DNA of 39,925 nucleotides from positions 1 through 39,925 of the forward strand of contig CAIMDZ010000085.1 in the NCBI GenBank assembly GCA_903839875.1. The letters run 5' to 3'. Both the position numbers and the translations under genes were made by a program. Shown here piece after piece: positions 33,193 through 39,925 of the stretch. The notes beneath the pieces were generated by a model, which was not told the DNA's origin, ran no database searches, and saw nothing but the letters and a program-made list of their open reading frames with translations. Numbering within the stretch: the stretch's first letter is position 1; each line of letters starts with the position of its first letter. This DNA comes from an uncultured Bacteroidota bacterium. GTDB lineage: Bacteria; Bacteroidota; Bacteroidia; Chitinophagales; Chitinophagaceae.

Positions 33193-35037
33193 TTATCCAA
33201 CAGCTAAATGCGGGGGGGGGGCTTCAGGGTCAGGGGTGGGGTTGAAATACGCCCATACCACCCGCGCCTTAGCCGCTCCAATCACCTTGGTTAATTCACG
33301 TTCAGTAAGTGTTTTGATGTTCTTTACAGAGCGGAAGGCTTTGAGGAGCTCTGTGGCATTCTTTTCACCTATGCCGGGGATTTCTTCGAGTTCGTTTTTG
33401 AAGGTGCCCTTGCTCCTTATCTGCCGGTGGAAGGTGATGCCAAAGCGATGCACCTCGTCGCGGATGCGGCGGATGAGCTTATGGGCAGGGCTGTCGTAGT
33501 TGAGTTGTATGGGCTCCGTATCGCCGTGGAAGAAGATGGATTCTTCTCTTTTGGCAAGACCTATAAGGGTCATGCGGCCGGTGAGACCAAGGCGTTCAAT
33601 GCTTTCTTCTGCCGAGCTAAGCTGGCCTTTACCACCGTCTATGATCACCAGTTGCGGTAATGGTTCCTTTTCCTCCATCAGCCGCTTGTACCTGCGGTAA
33701 ACGACCTCGCTCATGGAGGCAAAGTCATTGATGCCTTCTACGGTTTTGATATGGTAATGACGGTATTCCTTATTTGCAGGCAATCCGTTTCTGAAGCATA
33801 CCATGGCCGCAACAGGGTAGGAGCCCTGGAAGTTGGAGTTATCAAAGCACTCTATATGCACAGGTATCTCAGATAGCTGCAAAGACTCCTGCAGTTCTTC
33901 GAGTATCAGCATATTGCTTTCCTTCGAGGCCTCGCCCAGCAGCAGCGTGGCCTTCTTGCGCATGTCCTGCCTGAAAATTTCTGCGTTTTTAATGCTCAGG
34001 TCGAGCAGGTGTTTTTTGTCACCGGCTTTGGGTACGGTAATTTTCAAGGTTGTATCAGTAACATCTATATGCAGCGGAACGATCACTTCTTTGGCAATGC
34101 TCTGGTACTTTTCCATCAGGTTGTCGAGGGCAAGGGATAGTACATCAGCTTCTTCTTCATCCAGTTTCTTGGCTATCTGCAGGGTATTGGAATGTACTAT
34201 GCTGCCATTGCTTACTATCATGTAGTTGACGTAAAAGAAGTTTTCGTCTGTGAGTATGCAGGCCACATCCACATTTTCCAGTTTTGGATTTACCACTATT
34301 GACTTGCTCTGGTAGTGCTGCAATGATTCTATCTTTTTCTTAATGATCTGGGCTTTTTCAAATTTCAGCTCTGCGGCATAGGTATTCATTTCTTCTTTCA
34401 GTTGCCTGATCACATCGCCTATGTTGCCCTTTAGCACATGTCTTACCAATTGAAGGTTTTGCTTATAATCTGCTTCATCCTGAAAGCCTTCGCACGGGCC
34501 TTTGCAATTGCCGAGATGGTATTCCAGGCACACTTTGAATTTTTCCCGTTTTATATTTTGTTCGGTCAGGTTGAGGTTGCAGGTGCGCAGAGGGATGTTT
34601 TGACGTATCAGTTCCAGCAATTCTCTTACCCGCATCAGCCCCGTAAAAGGCCCTATATATTCTGAGCCATCCCTGATAAGCCTGCGGGTAAAAAACACAC
34701 GCGGGAAGGGCTCTTTCTTCAGTACTATATATGGATAGGTTTTATCGTCCTTTAGTACAATATTGAACCTTGGCTGGTAATGCTTGATCAGCGAGTTCTC
34801 GAGCAGGAAGGCATCATGCTCTGAACCGGTAACCGTAAAATCTATAGCATAGATGAGTGAAACCAGTTTCTTTGTTTTGAAATTATCGGGGTTTTTATTG
34901 AAATAGGAGCTTACACGCTTGCGCAGGTCTTTAGCTTTGCCAACATACAGCATCTCCTGCTGCTTGTCGTAATATTTATAGCATCCCGGTTCGTGAGGTA
35001 TGGATTGGGCTATTTTGATGAATTCTTCCTTAGTCAT
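33193..35037 (-). CDS. uvrC: Excinuclease ABC subunit C (UvrC)
   Basis: UvrC makes the two cuts that flank a DNA lesion after UvrA and UvrB have marked it. The 614 residues contain, in order, the GIY-YIG nuclease for the 3' cut (PGCYKYYDKQQEMLYVGKAKDLRKRV, about 17-42), the conserved Cys cluster region (CLEYHLGNCKGPCEGF), a UVR domain that meets UvrB (about 205-240), the RNase H-like 5' nuclease (HIECFDNSNFQG, VIDGGKGQLSSA) and the C-terminal helix-hairpin-helix (LEEIPGIGEKNATELL). The last codons run through a ten-G tract on the plus strand (33212-33221), so length changes there would alter only the final few residues. Confidence 0.97.
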   Translation of the reverse strand: MTKEEFIKIAQSIPHEPGCYKYYDKQQEMLYVGKAKDLRKRVSSYFNKNPDNFKTKKLVSLIYAIDFTVTGSEHDAFLLENSLIKHYQPRFNIVLKDDKTYPYIVLKKEPFPRVFFTRRLIRDGSEYIGPFTGLMRVRELLELIRQNIPLRTCNLNLTEQNIKREKFKVCLEYHLGNCKGPCEGFQDEADYKQNLQLVRHVLKGNIGDVIRQLKEEMNTYAAELKFEKAQIIKKKIESLQHYQSKSIVVNPKLENVDVACILTDENFFYVNYMIVSNGSIVHSNTLQIAKKLDEEEADVLSLALDNLMEKYQSIAKEVIVPLHIDVTDTTLKITVPKAGDKKHLLDLSIKNAEIFRQDMRKKATLLLGEASKESNMLILEELQESLQLSEIPVHIECFDNSNFQGSYPVAAMVCFRNGLPANKEYRHYHIKTVEGINDFASMSEVVYRRYKRLMEEKEPLPQLVIIDGGKGQLSSAEESIERLGLTGRMTLIGLAKREESIFFHGDTEPIQLNYDSPAHKLIRRIRDEVHRFGITFHRQIRSKGTFKNELEEIPGIGEKNATELLKAFRSVKNIKTLTERELTKVIGAAKARVVWAYFNPTPDPEAPPPHLAVG

Positions 35038-35096
35038 TTTCGTTCACCGGGTGCAATTTTAGGTACTAATTCCTGAATGTTTTATATGGATAATTC

Positions 35097-35309
35097 CCAG
35101 TAGCCCCGACCGGAACAAGGTCCCGATTTTTTTTCGGGATGTCAATATCATTTAGTTACGCAAGCCCGAAGGGCTTCCCTGTGAATAGCCGTGGGTGAAA
35201 CCCACGGAAAACATAGAATATAACACGAACCCCAAAGGGGTTTTCCGTGCTATGGTAACAAAATAATCGCTTAACTAAATGACATTGACCTTTAGATCGG
35301 GGCAACTGG
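35097..35309. mobile_element. MITE-like element 1
   Basis: The ends are inverted repeats: ccagtagccccgacc (35097) faces the complement of ccagttgccccgatc (ending 35309). Inside these, gtcaatatcatttagtta (35141-35158) is mirrored by gtcaatgtcatttagtta (to 35289, 17 of 18). The centre has further hairpins, aagccc-gaa-gggctt and ccgtgggt-gaa-acccacgg. No coding frame is present. It fills most of the uvrC/lipoprotein spacer. A tcccga/tcggga hairpin at 35121-35139 is present only on the left arm. Confidence 0.75.
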
Positions 35310-35349
35310 TGCTGATTTTGTATTTTTAGTTAATAGTTTTTCCTTCATC

Positions 35350-35940
35350 TCATCTCATAAAATCCCATTGCTGCAGGGTATAGGTACCTTCTCCCATCAT
35401 TGGTTTTACATCCGTTTGAATCTGAATGGTCTTCAGCGGGTTGTAATATAGTTTCTGCGTTCGTTCTTCAGTGACCGTTTTTTTATAGGTTTCTATGTAG
35501 ATGCCTTTCACTTTCATGGTTTTCTGATCAATGGTGATCAGCAGTTTTTGGGTGAACATGTCAGGGTCTTTAGCCAGGTAAATGAAATTATGGGTTTCAT
35601 CCTCGTTATCGTCAAACTGGTTGAAGTTGTATTGGCCAAGGTATTTGCGGTCGCTGATGTCTGTTGCGAAAAAGGTAAGCAAAATCGGCGCCCAGTTAAT
35701 GGTATCTGAATTTGAGAGGCTGGTGTCATACTTACCTTTATTTATCCTTGTGGTTTTAATAATCGCAAATGGCATACCGGTATAATTGTTCCATTCGTCC
35801 AGTGCACACTTATATATAGAAAAATAATTACCCTGAATATTGGAATAATCTTCTTTAGGGGCTTTCTTCTTGCAGGATGCAAAATTTATGGCCACCAAAG
35901 CCACCAGGATGAATCCCGAAAATCTTAAATATTTTTTCAC
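35350..35940 (-). CDS. Lipoprotein of unknown function
   Basis: The 196 residues begin with a lipoprotein signal (FILVALVAINFASCKKK; Cys23). The lysines straight after the Cys differ from the acidic retention or export signals known in Bacteroidota, so the final location is unclear. The mature part looks beta-rich (FSIYKCALDEWNNY, KYLGQYNFNQFDD, KLLITIDQKTMKVKGIY) and may fold as a small lipocalin-like barrel. No family is recognised, and the gene stands alone between a MITE-like element and an empty spacer. Confidence 0.8.
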   Translation of the reverse strand: MKKYLRFSGFILVALVAINFASCKKKAPKEDYSNIQGNYFSIYKCALDEWNNYTGMPFAIIKTTRINKGKYDTSLSNSDTINWAPILLTFFATDISDRKYLGQYNFNQFDDNEDETHNFIYLAKDPDMFTQKLLITIDQKTMKVKGIYIETYKKTVTEERTQKLYYNPLKTIQIQTDVKPMMGEGTYTLQQWDFMR

Positions 35941-36313
35941 GTGTCAAAAATAATAAAGTTGACACAGTTTATTTCAGGAATTCTGTTATAAATTCCTGGT
36001 AGATTTTAAGATAATGTCAGGGGATGTGAGCTTTATAGTCCCTGTAATTACAGCCCGTATCCTGTATGGCAGTTTTGTTGTATGATAAACTGGTATAAAG
36101 AATCATTCACATAAAATGAAGCAACCCGGATTAGTACAAACGTTGTGCCGCTCAAAAAATATGCCGGTTATTTAAACATCAACGGGTTGATGAATGTCAT
36201 TTACTATGCTAACGGCTGTCATTTGAAATGGTAGTAACCCTCGATAATTTTACATCCCGTTGATACATGAACTCGTCAAACTTCATTAAAATATACGTAC
36301 TAAAAACTTTTTT
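35941..36313. other. Gene-free spacer
   Basis: I see no gene or strong promoter here. The only structure noted is a short palindrome, atcaac-gg-gttgat, near 36178-36191, with a related cccgttgat at about 36257. Confidence 0.5.
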
Positions 36314-36520
36314 ATGCAATCTCAATTATCATACTACTGTTCGAACCCGGAGTGCAGGAACAAATTTACATTGGAAGAATCAAAGAAGGAACATTCCCTT
36401 ATCCAGTTAGAGGATTATGTATCCAGCAGGGTAACGCCATTGACTACATCACTGGTACATATTGTTTGCCCAAAGTGCAATACCATTGCTGCTTCATTTC
36501 ATGTGCCCAATCATGAATAG
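36314..36520 (+). CDS. Small putative zinc-binding protein
   Basis: The 68-residue product carries two Cys pairs, YCSNPECRNKF (C-x4-C) and VCPKCNT (C-x2-C), spaced about 38 residues apart, which would suit a zinc-ribbon fold. No signal peptide is seen, so it is probably cytoplasmic. Role unknown; small zinc ribbons often bind nucleic acids or other proteins. The strand pattern and clean frame support a real gene, but no clear promoter is visible. Confidence 0.6.
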   Translation: MQSQLSYYCSNPECRNKFTLEESKKEHSLIQLEDYVSSRVTPLTTSLVHIVCPKCNTIAASFHVPNHE

Positions 36521-36562
36521 AGGATGATGTACGCAAAGGCGCAACCAGACTAGTGTTTTCTT

Positions 36563-36904
36563 TCACTTGCAAAACCGCTTATGGTACCAGCCAAAATCAT
36601 CAGGGGTATTTTCGCGGTAAGGAGTGGGGTAAGGGTCCGCCTCCCATTTATCCATACCGGGTTTGGCACGGTAAATAATGCAGTTTTTAGGTTGTGTACC
36701 CGGTTCATTATTGCAGCCGGATTTCACTTCCTGCCTGGCTCCGGCATCCGTTTGCTGCGGACACTCCATCCATCCTTTTGGACCCCGTGGAAGGTCTGCT
36801 GTGCCGGATGAACCAGCCTTATTACTGCCGCTATTTCCTGATCTGAAAATGCCACAGCTAAAAGTAACCGCACTAATAAAAACAATGACCAGCAATTTTT
36901 TCAT
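36563..36904 (-). CDS. Small lipoprotein of unknown function
   Basis: The 113 residues begin with a lipoprotein signal (LLVIVFISAVTFSCG; Cys17), then a Gly/Ser linker (RSGNSGSNKAGSSG) and a small domain with three further Cys (MECPQQTD, KSGCNNEPG, RFCK) plus many Pro, Trp and Tyr. The three extra Cys suggest one disulfide. No family is recognised. It is convergent with the small zinc-binding protein gene. Confidence 0.7.
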   Translation of the reverse strand: MKKLLVIVFISAVTFSCGIFRSGNSGSNKAGSSGTADLPRGPKGWMECPQQTDAGARQEVKSGCNNEPGTQPKNCIIYRAKPGMDKWEADPYPTPYRENTPDDFGWYHKRFCK

Positions 36905-36995
36905 GATATAGAAATTTCACAATGGTATAAGGATCAATAGTACGATTTTTTTTTGTTTGGGAATGAATGGGGCGTATGACAAATTGTGCTTTTCT

Positions 36996-37222
36996 CCAGT
37001 AGCCCCGTCCTTTGCGCCACCGCTAAATCTAAGGCAGCACGCGGTCGGTATCGAACTCATTTTTGAACTGTTTTGCTATAAACGTTTGACCCTTTCAGGG
37101 TCATTTAGTTAAAGAAGCCCGAAGGACTTTCCCGTGAATATCCGTGGGTGCAACCCACGGATAAACAACAACATGAGTCAACCCTGACCGCGTGCCGCCT
37201 TAGCTTTAGCGGTGGCGCAAGG
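36996..37222. mobile_element. MITE-like element 2 (mosaic)
   Basis: Near-perfect 40-bp inverted repeats lie at 37009-37048 and 37183-37222 (shared cgccaccgctaaa and gcacgcggtc). Between them, 37101-37166 matches 35148-35213 of element 1 without gaps, including the ccgtgggt/acccacgg hairpin. The left edge ccagtagccccg (36996) is also shared with element 1. It reads as a composite of two element families and has no coding frame. Confidence 0.75.
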
Positions 37223-37299
37223 GGTTCTCCGTAGTGTGGGAGACATCCGAAACAACAAGAACATCACGATGCGCGATTATATATGCACAGTACACAGCT

Positions 37300-37331
37300 T
37301 TTGAACACATCCCCCAAGCCCCTTATATTTG
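37300..37331 (+). promoter_or_regulatory. Promoter of the WG-repeat gene
   Basis: TTTG (37300-37303), 20 nt and TATATTTG (37324-37331), an exact match to the phylum consensus, 48 nt before the ATG. Confidence 0.75.
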
Positions 37332-37379
37332 CAAATAATTTCAATAAGCATATTCCCCTAATTTCATTATTTTCATCAA

Positions 37380-39536
37380 ATGAAACGACACCTTATTTTC
37401 TGGATTTGCATATGGACGATGCTGTTCTCCTGCGAAAAAGGCATTGGTAAGGGCAGGTTCCTGGTGCCTTTCAGGCAGGGTAAAGATTGGGGTATGTGTG
37501 ATGAACTTGGCTCTATGATAGTGCCTTGCAGGTACAAAACCATTGTGTATGACGCGCCTTACATTTTTGCCGAAGAAAATAATGACAATGCACCCATAAA
37601 AATATTCGACAGGACGGGACGCCTGGTGGATACCTGCCTCTACAGTGTTAGTATGAATAAGGGCAGGTTTCTGATCTTTAATAAAACCGGCAGCGGTAGC
37701 AACCTGTTTAAATACAGCGATCCTGTGTATAGCAGGTACCAAAACCAGGTTTTTGCAGGTAAGGTTGACTGGTTCGAATTTAAAATGCCGGTCAATGCAT
37801 TTATACTACAGCCTGACAAAAATAAAAAAGCATTACCGGGAACCATAGGTTCACTTTCCGAACGGTATGGCCTGCTGTCTGTAAATGTGGATGGCAAATG
37901 CGGGCTTTACCGGATTATGAAGGATTCGTTCCTGATACCAGCGGTATACGACAGCATCATTTACATAAAACCTGATATGCTGCTGGCGATAAATAAGGAC
38001 ACTGCCTTGCTCTATGACATAGCCGGTAATACCTACCCCTGGAAGCCCGACCCGAAAGCCATTTATATTGAAAAAACAACCGGCAATTATGTGCTGCGCA
38101 CACCGCTGACACCCGGAGCTCAAACGTTTACGCTGATGAGTAATGAAGGTAAATTGCTGTTATCGCCCGATCGCGCCTGGGAATACCAGCCTGACAATTT
38201 AGGCCCCAAATGTATCAGGCTGCGAAAAACAAAGGAAAATCTGAAATATGGTGAAAGTGTTTTCCAGCTTGCCGACCTTAACGGCCACATTGTGATACCC
38301 AACGTGCAGGAGATCACAAAAATTGACGAAGACCATTTAAAGATTACAGACCTCGGACCAGGGGAGCGAAAGGAATATTTGTACGACACTAAGCTGAATT
38401 CAGTAAGCACGCTTACTACCCGGTCACAGGGCATTCCCAATAGCATTGGCCTGAATGTGGTTACAAAGGACGGGCAGCGTTTATACTATAACATGGATGG
38501 AAAACTCCTGGCAACTATAGATGATTCAGCCCTCAACGGGCACAAGGAAGAACTTTTCGTTCGGAAATTACAGATTACGCTCACCGATTCTGCTTGTCGT
38601 GCAACCGGCATTTACCGGCGCATCTACTATGCTGTCAGGAGTCATACTAATGAGCGCTTTGCAGTGTATGATGACCATTTCAAAAAATTAAACGAACTGT
38701 ACGACAGTTTTCAATACCTCGACCCGGCTAAGCAGGTATCGTATAAACGGAATGGCAAATGGGGTATGCTCGATTGCGAATTTAAAGAAATAGCGCCACC
38801 CATCTTCGACAGGCCTTTAAATAACTGGCAAACCTGCGCCATCGGTGAAGTGAACGGGATAAAGAAAAGACTGGACCTGCAAACATTCAGAATCATAGAC
38901 ATGACCCTGTTTGATGAGTTTGACCTGAGTCATTATGGCGGCAAATACCTGGCTGTCAGTTATTTTTTTCTGCGTAAAAAGAATTATTTCCAATCCAATG
39001 ATCGGGTGATTACCCTCTTCATTACAGACAGCTCCGGCAAGGTGCTGGATAGTTCGGTGCGGAACGACTACTATTCCTATAAATATGCCTTTACCTCAAA
39101 CGGAAAGATTATCAAATACCCTGACAATGACCAGTCGGTAACGGATTGTTACCTTACGGATGGCATCAGGGGAAAAGAAAAGGTATGTCCCTATACCTTT
39201 GGCAGAATGGAAATGTGCAGGGGCGTGGCGCTGCTGATAGAATGCAGGAATGAAAAGGGTGAACTTGGTATAATCTCGGCAAACGACTTCAGTATTGTTG
39301 TGCCGTTTGGTAAGTACGATTACCTGTTCACCTACCCAAAGACCATCAGTTCAGCCGGCGATGACGACCAGGTGATGGAGGCACTCGAAATAAAAGGCGG
39401 CACCAATGAAATGCACGAAGCCTCTGTAAATTCCGAAACTCGAATGATGTCCGCGCTCACCGGCCAGGACGTACCCAGCGATCGTGAAGTAATAGGCTAC
39501 TATTCGCTCAGCGGAAAAAAGTACTGGGATAAATAG
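37380..39536 (+). CDS. WG-repeat lipoprotein
   Basis: The 718-residue product starts with a lipoprotein signal (MKRHLIFWICIWTMLFSC; Cys18). It is built of degenerate WG repeats: GKDWGMCDELGSMIVPCRYK (about 38-57), DGKCGLYRIMKDSFLIPAVYD, GHIVIPNVQEITKI, RNGKWGMLDCEFKEIAPPIFD and KGELGIISANDFSIVVPFGKYD. WG repeats form a beta-sheet array; their ligand in Bacteroidota is generally unknown. It is probably an outer-membrane or surface lipoprotein. A strong promoter lies upstream. Immediately after its stop, still in frame, there is a 27-codon remnant of a T9SS sorting domain, which suggests either a lost junction or a recombination scar. Confidence 0.85.
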   Translation: MKRHLIFWICIWTMLFSCEKGIGKGRFLVPFRQGKDWGMCDELGSMIVPCRYKTIVYDAPYIFAEENNDNAPIKIFDRTGRLVDTCLYSVSMNKGRFLIFNKTGSGSNLFKYSDPVYSRYQNQVFAGKVDWFEFKMPVNAFILQPDKNKKALPGTIGSLSERYGLLSVNVDGKCGLYRIMKDSFLIPAVYDSIIYIKPDMLLAINKDTALLYDIAGNTYPWKPDPKAIYIEKTTGNYVLRTPLTPGAQTFTLMSNEGKLLLSPDRAWEYQPDNLGPKCIRLRKTKENLKYGESVFQLADLNGHIVIPNVQEITKIDEDHLKITDLGPGERKEYLYDTKLNSVSTLTTRSQGIPNSIGLNVVTKDGQRLYYNMDGKLLATIDDSALNGHKEELFVRKLQITLTDSACRATGIYRRIYYAVRSHTNERFAVYDDHFKKLNELYDSFQYLDPAKQVSYKRNGKWGMLDCEFKEIAPPIFDRPLNNWQTCAIGEVNGIKKRLDLQTFRIIDMTLFDEFDLSHYGGKYLAVSYFFLRKKNYFQSNDRVITLFITDSSGKVLDSSVRNDYYSYKYAFTSNGKIIKYPDNDQSVTDCYLTDGIRGKEKVCPYTFGRMEMCRGVALLIECRNEKGELGIISANDFSIVVPFGKYDYLFTYPKTISSAGDDDQVMEALEIKGGTNEMHEASVNSETRMMSALTGQDVPSDREVIGYYSLSGKKYWDK

Positions 39537-39620
39537 GAAGTTGACGTATCAAATTTCCCTGCCGGGGTTTATTTTGTAAAAATAAACGGGAGTGAGGTGA
39601 GGAGGTTTGTGAAGGAGTAG
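39537..39620 (+). pseudogene. Orphan T9SS sorting-domain tail
   Basis: After the TAG of the WG gene the same frame reads EVDVSNFPAGVYFVKINGSE, then VRRFVKE and a stop at 39618-39620, the end of a sorting domain. It is nearly identical in DNA to the minus-strand fragment at 28254-28382. There is no start codon, so it is not expressed on its own. Confidence 0.8.
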
Positions 39621-39641
39621 CCGCTGCTGTAGAAAAAAGAG

Positions 39642-39721
39642 CCGTTCTTCCGGATGTTCCGAAGGGCATCCGGAAGTGGAGATAAAACACCGTTTGCAAC
39701 GGAGTTCACGGTTCTGAAGCT
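39642..39721 (+). repeat. 80-bp structured direct repeat, copy 1
   Basis: It is identical to 39842-39921 as far as can be read. It contains two hairpins: cttccggatg facing catccggaag with a 10-nt loop, and ccgtt-tgc-aacgg. Confidence 0.9.
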
Positions 39722-39841
39722 AAAATTAACCGCCACTCTGCCATAATTTCACCCCAAAAAAGATACCCACAATTTTCTACTCATCACAACCCCAAATCAT
39801 TCAATATTTTGACAGCATTTTGCTGCAAAAAAAGATGATAA

Positions 39842-39921
39842 CCGTTCTTCCGGATGTTCCGAAGGGCATCCGGAAGTGGAGATAAAACACCGTTTGCAAC
39901 GGAGTTCACGGTTCTGAAGCT
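39842..39921 (+). repeat. 80-bp structured direct repeat, copy 2
   Basis: It starts exactly 200 bp after copy 1 and runs to the window edge. The 120-bp gap (39722-39841) is AT-rich and holds no gene. More copies may follow outside the window. Confidence 0.9.
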
Positions 39922-39925
39922 GAAA

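Noticed and set aside
39642-39921. CRISPR array
   Set aside because: Only two 80-bp repeats with a 120-bp gap are present; both are far too long for CRISPR repeats and spacers, and no cas gene is in the window.

Overview
The window looks like a chromosomal segment of a Bacteroidota genome, most likely of the Chitinophagales/Chitinophagaceae type (the family-level call is an inference). The reasons are: type IX secretion (T9SS) C-terminal sorting domains on several secreted proteins; Bacteroidota promoters (-33 TTTG, -7 TAnnTTTG, 20-nt spacer) that match exactly in several places; no obvious Shine-Dalgarno sequences; lipoproteins and NHL, WG and FN3 proteins typical of the phylum; and AT-rich spacers filled with small dispersed palindromic elements. 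I see no rRNA, tRNA or CRISPR array.

Layout. 1-9257: a cluster of large secreted T9SS cargo proteins. It holds a giant Ig-repeat protein cut by the window edge, two tandem paralogues, and an NHL/Ig protein that has lost its 5' end. The first three end in the same 249-bp block, which encodes the sorting domain and also carries a complete promoter for the next gene. 9258-12523: an accessory island with a 20-bp-period repeat array, two small unknown genes and a large serine recombinase. The recombinase ends inside an 85-bp block that recurs at 32350-32434. 12583-20788: a secreted unknown protein, a DUF6427-like membrane protein, purQ, a three-gene DsbD cluster (N-domain alone, full DsbD, thioredoxin domain alone) and a COG2509-type flavoprotein.

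20792-24880: a minus-strand histidine kinase gene followed by a small TPR-like gene, each broken by an apparent one-base loss in a homopolymer; then an alpha/beta-hydrolase lipoprotein and metF. 24881-29357: a repeat-rich spacer, an FN3/DUF1566 lipoprotein and an NHL-repeat T9SS protein in one operon, an orphan sorting-domain fragment, an orphan antitoxin-like gene and a TPR protein. 29401-35037: housekeeping genes ubiE/menE-type methyltransferase, engB, an aspartate-type aminotransferase, an SH3-like secreted protein and uvrC. 35038-39925: small lipoproteins, two MITE-like elements, a 718-aa WG-repeat lipoprotein followed in frame by a second orphan sorting-domain tail, and an 80-bp structured direct repeat at the window end.

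Overall the housekeeping genes look intact, while the secreted-protein genes and spacers show heavy recombination: exchange of sorting-domain modules, truncated cargo genes and orphan sorting tails. The best candidates for something undescribed are the promoter-carrying sorting-domain module and the helically phased 20-bp array upstream of the recombinase operon.
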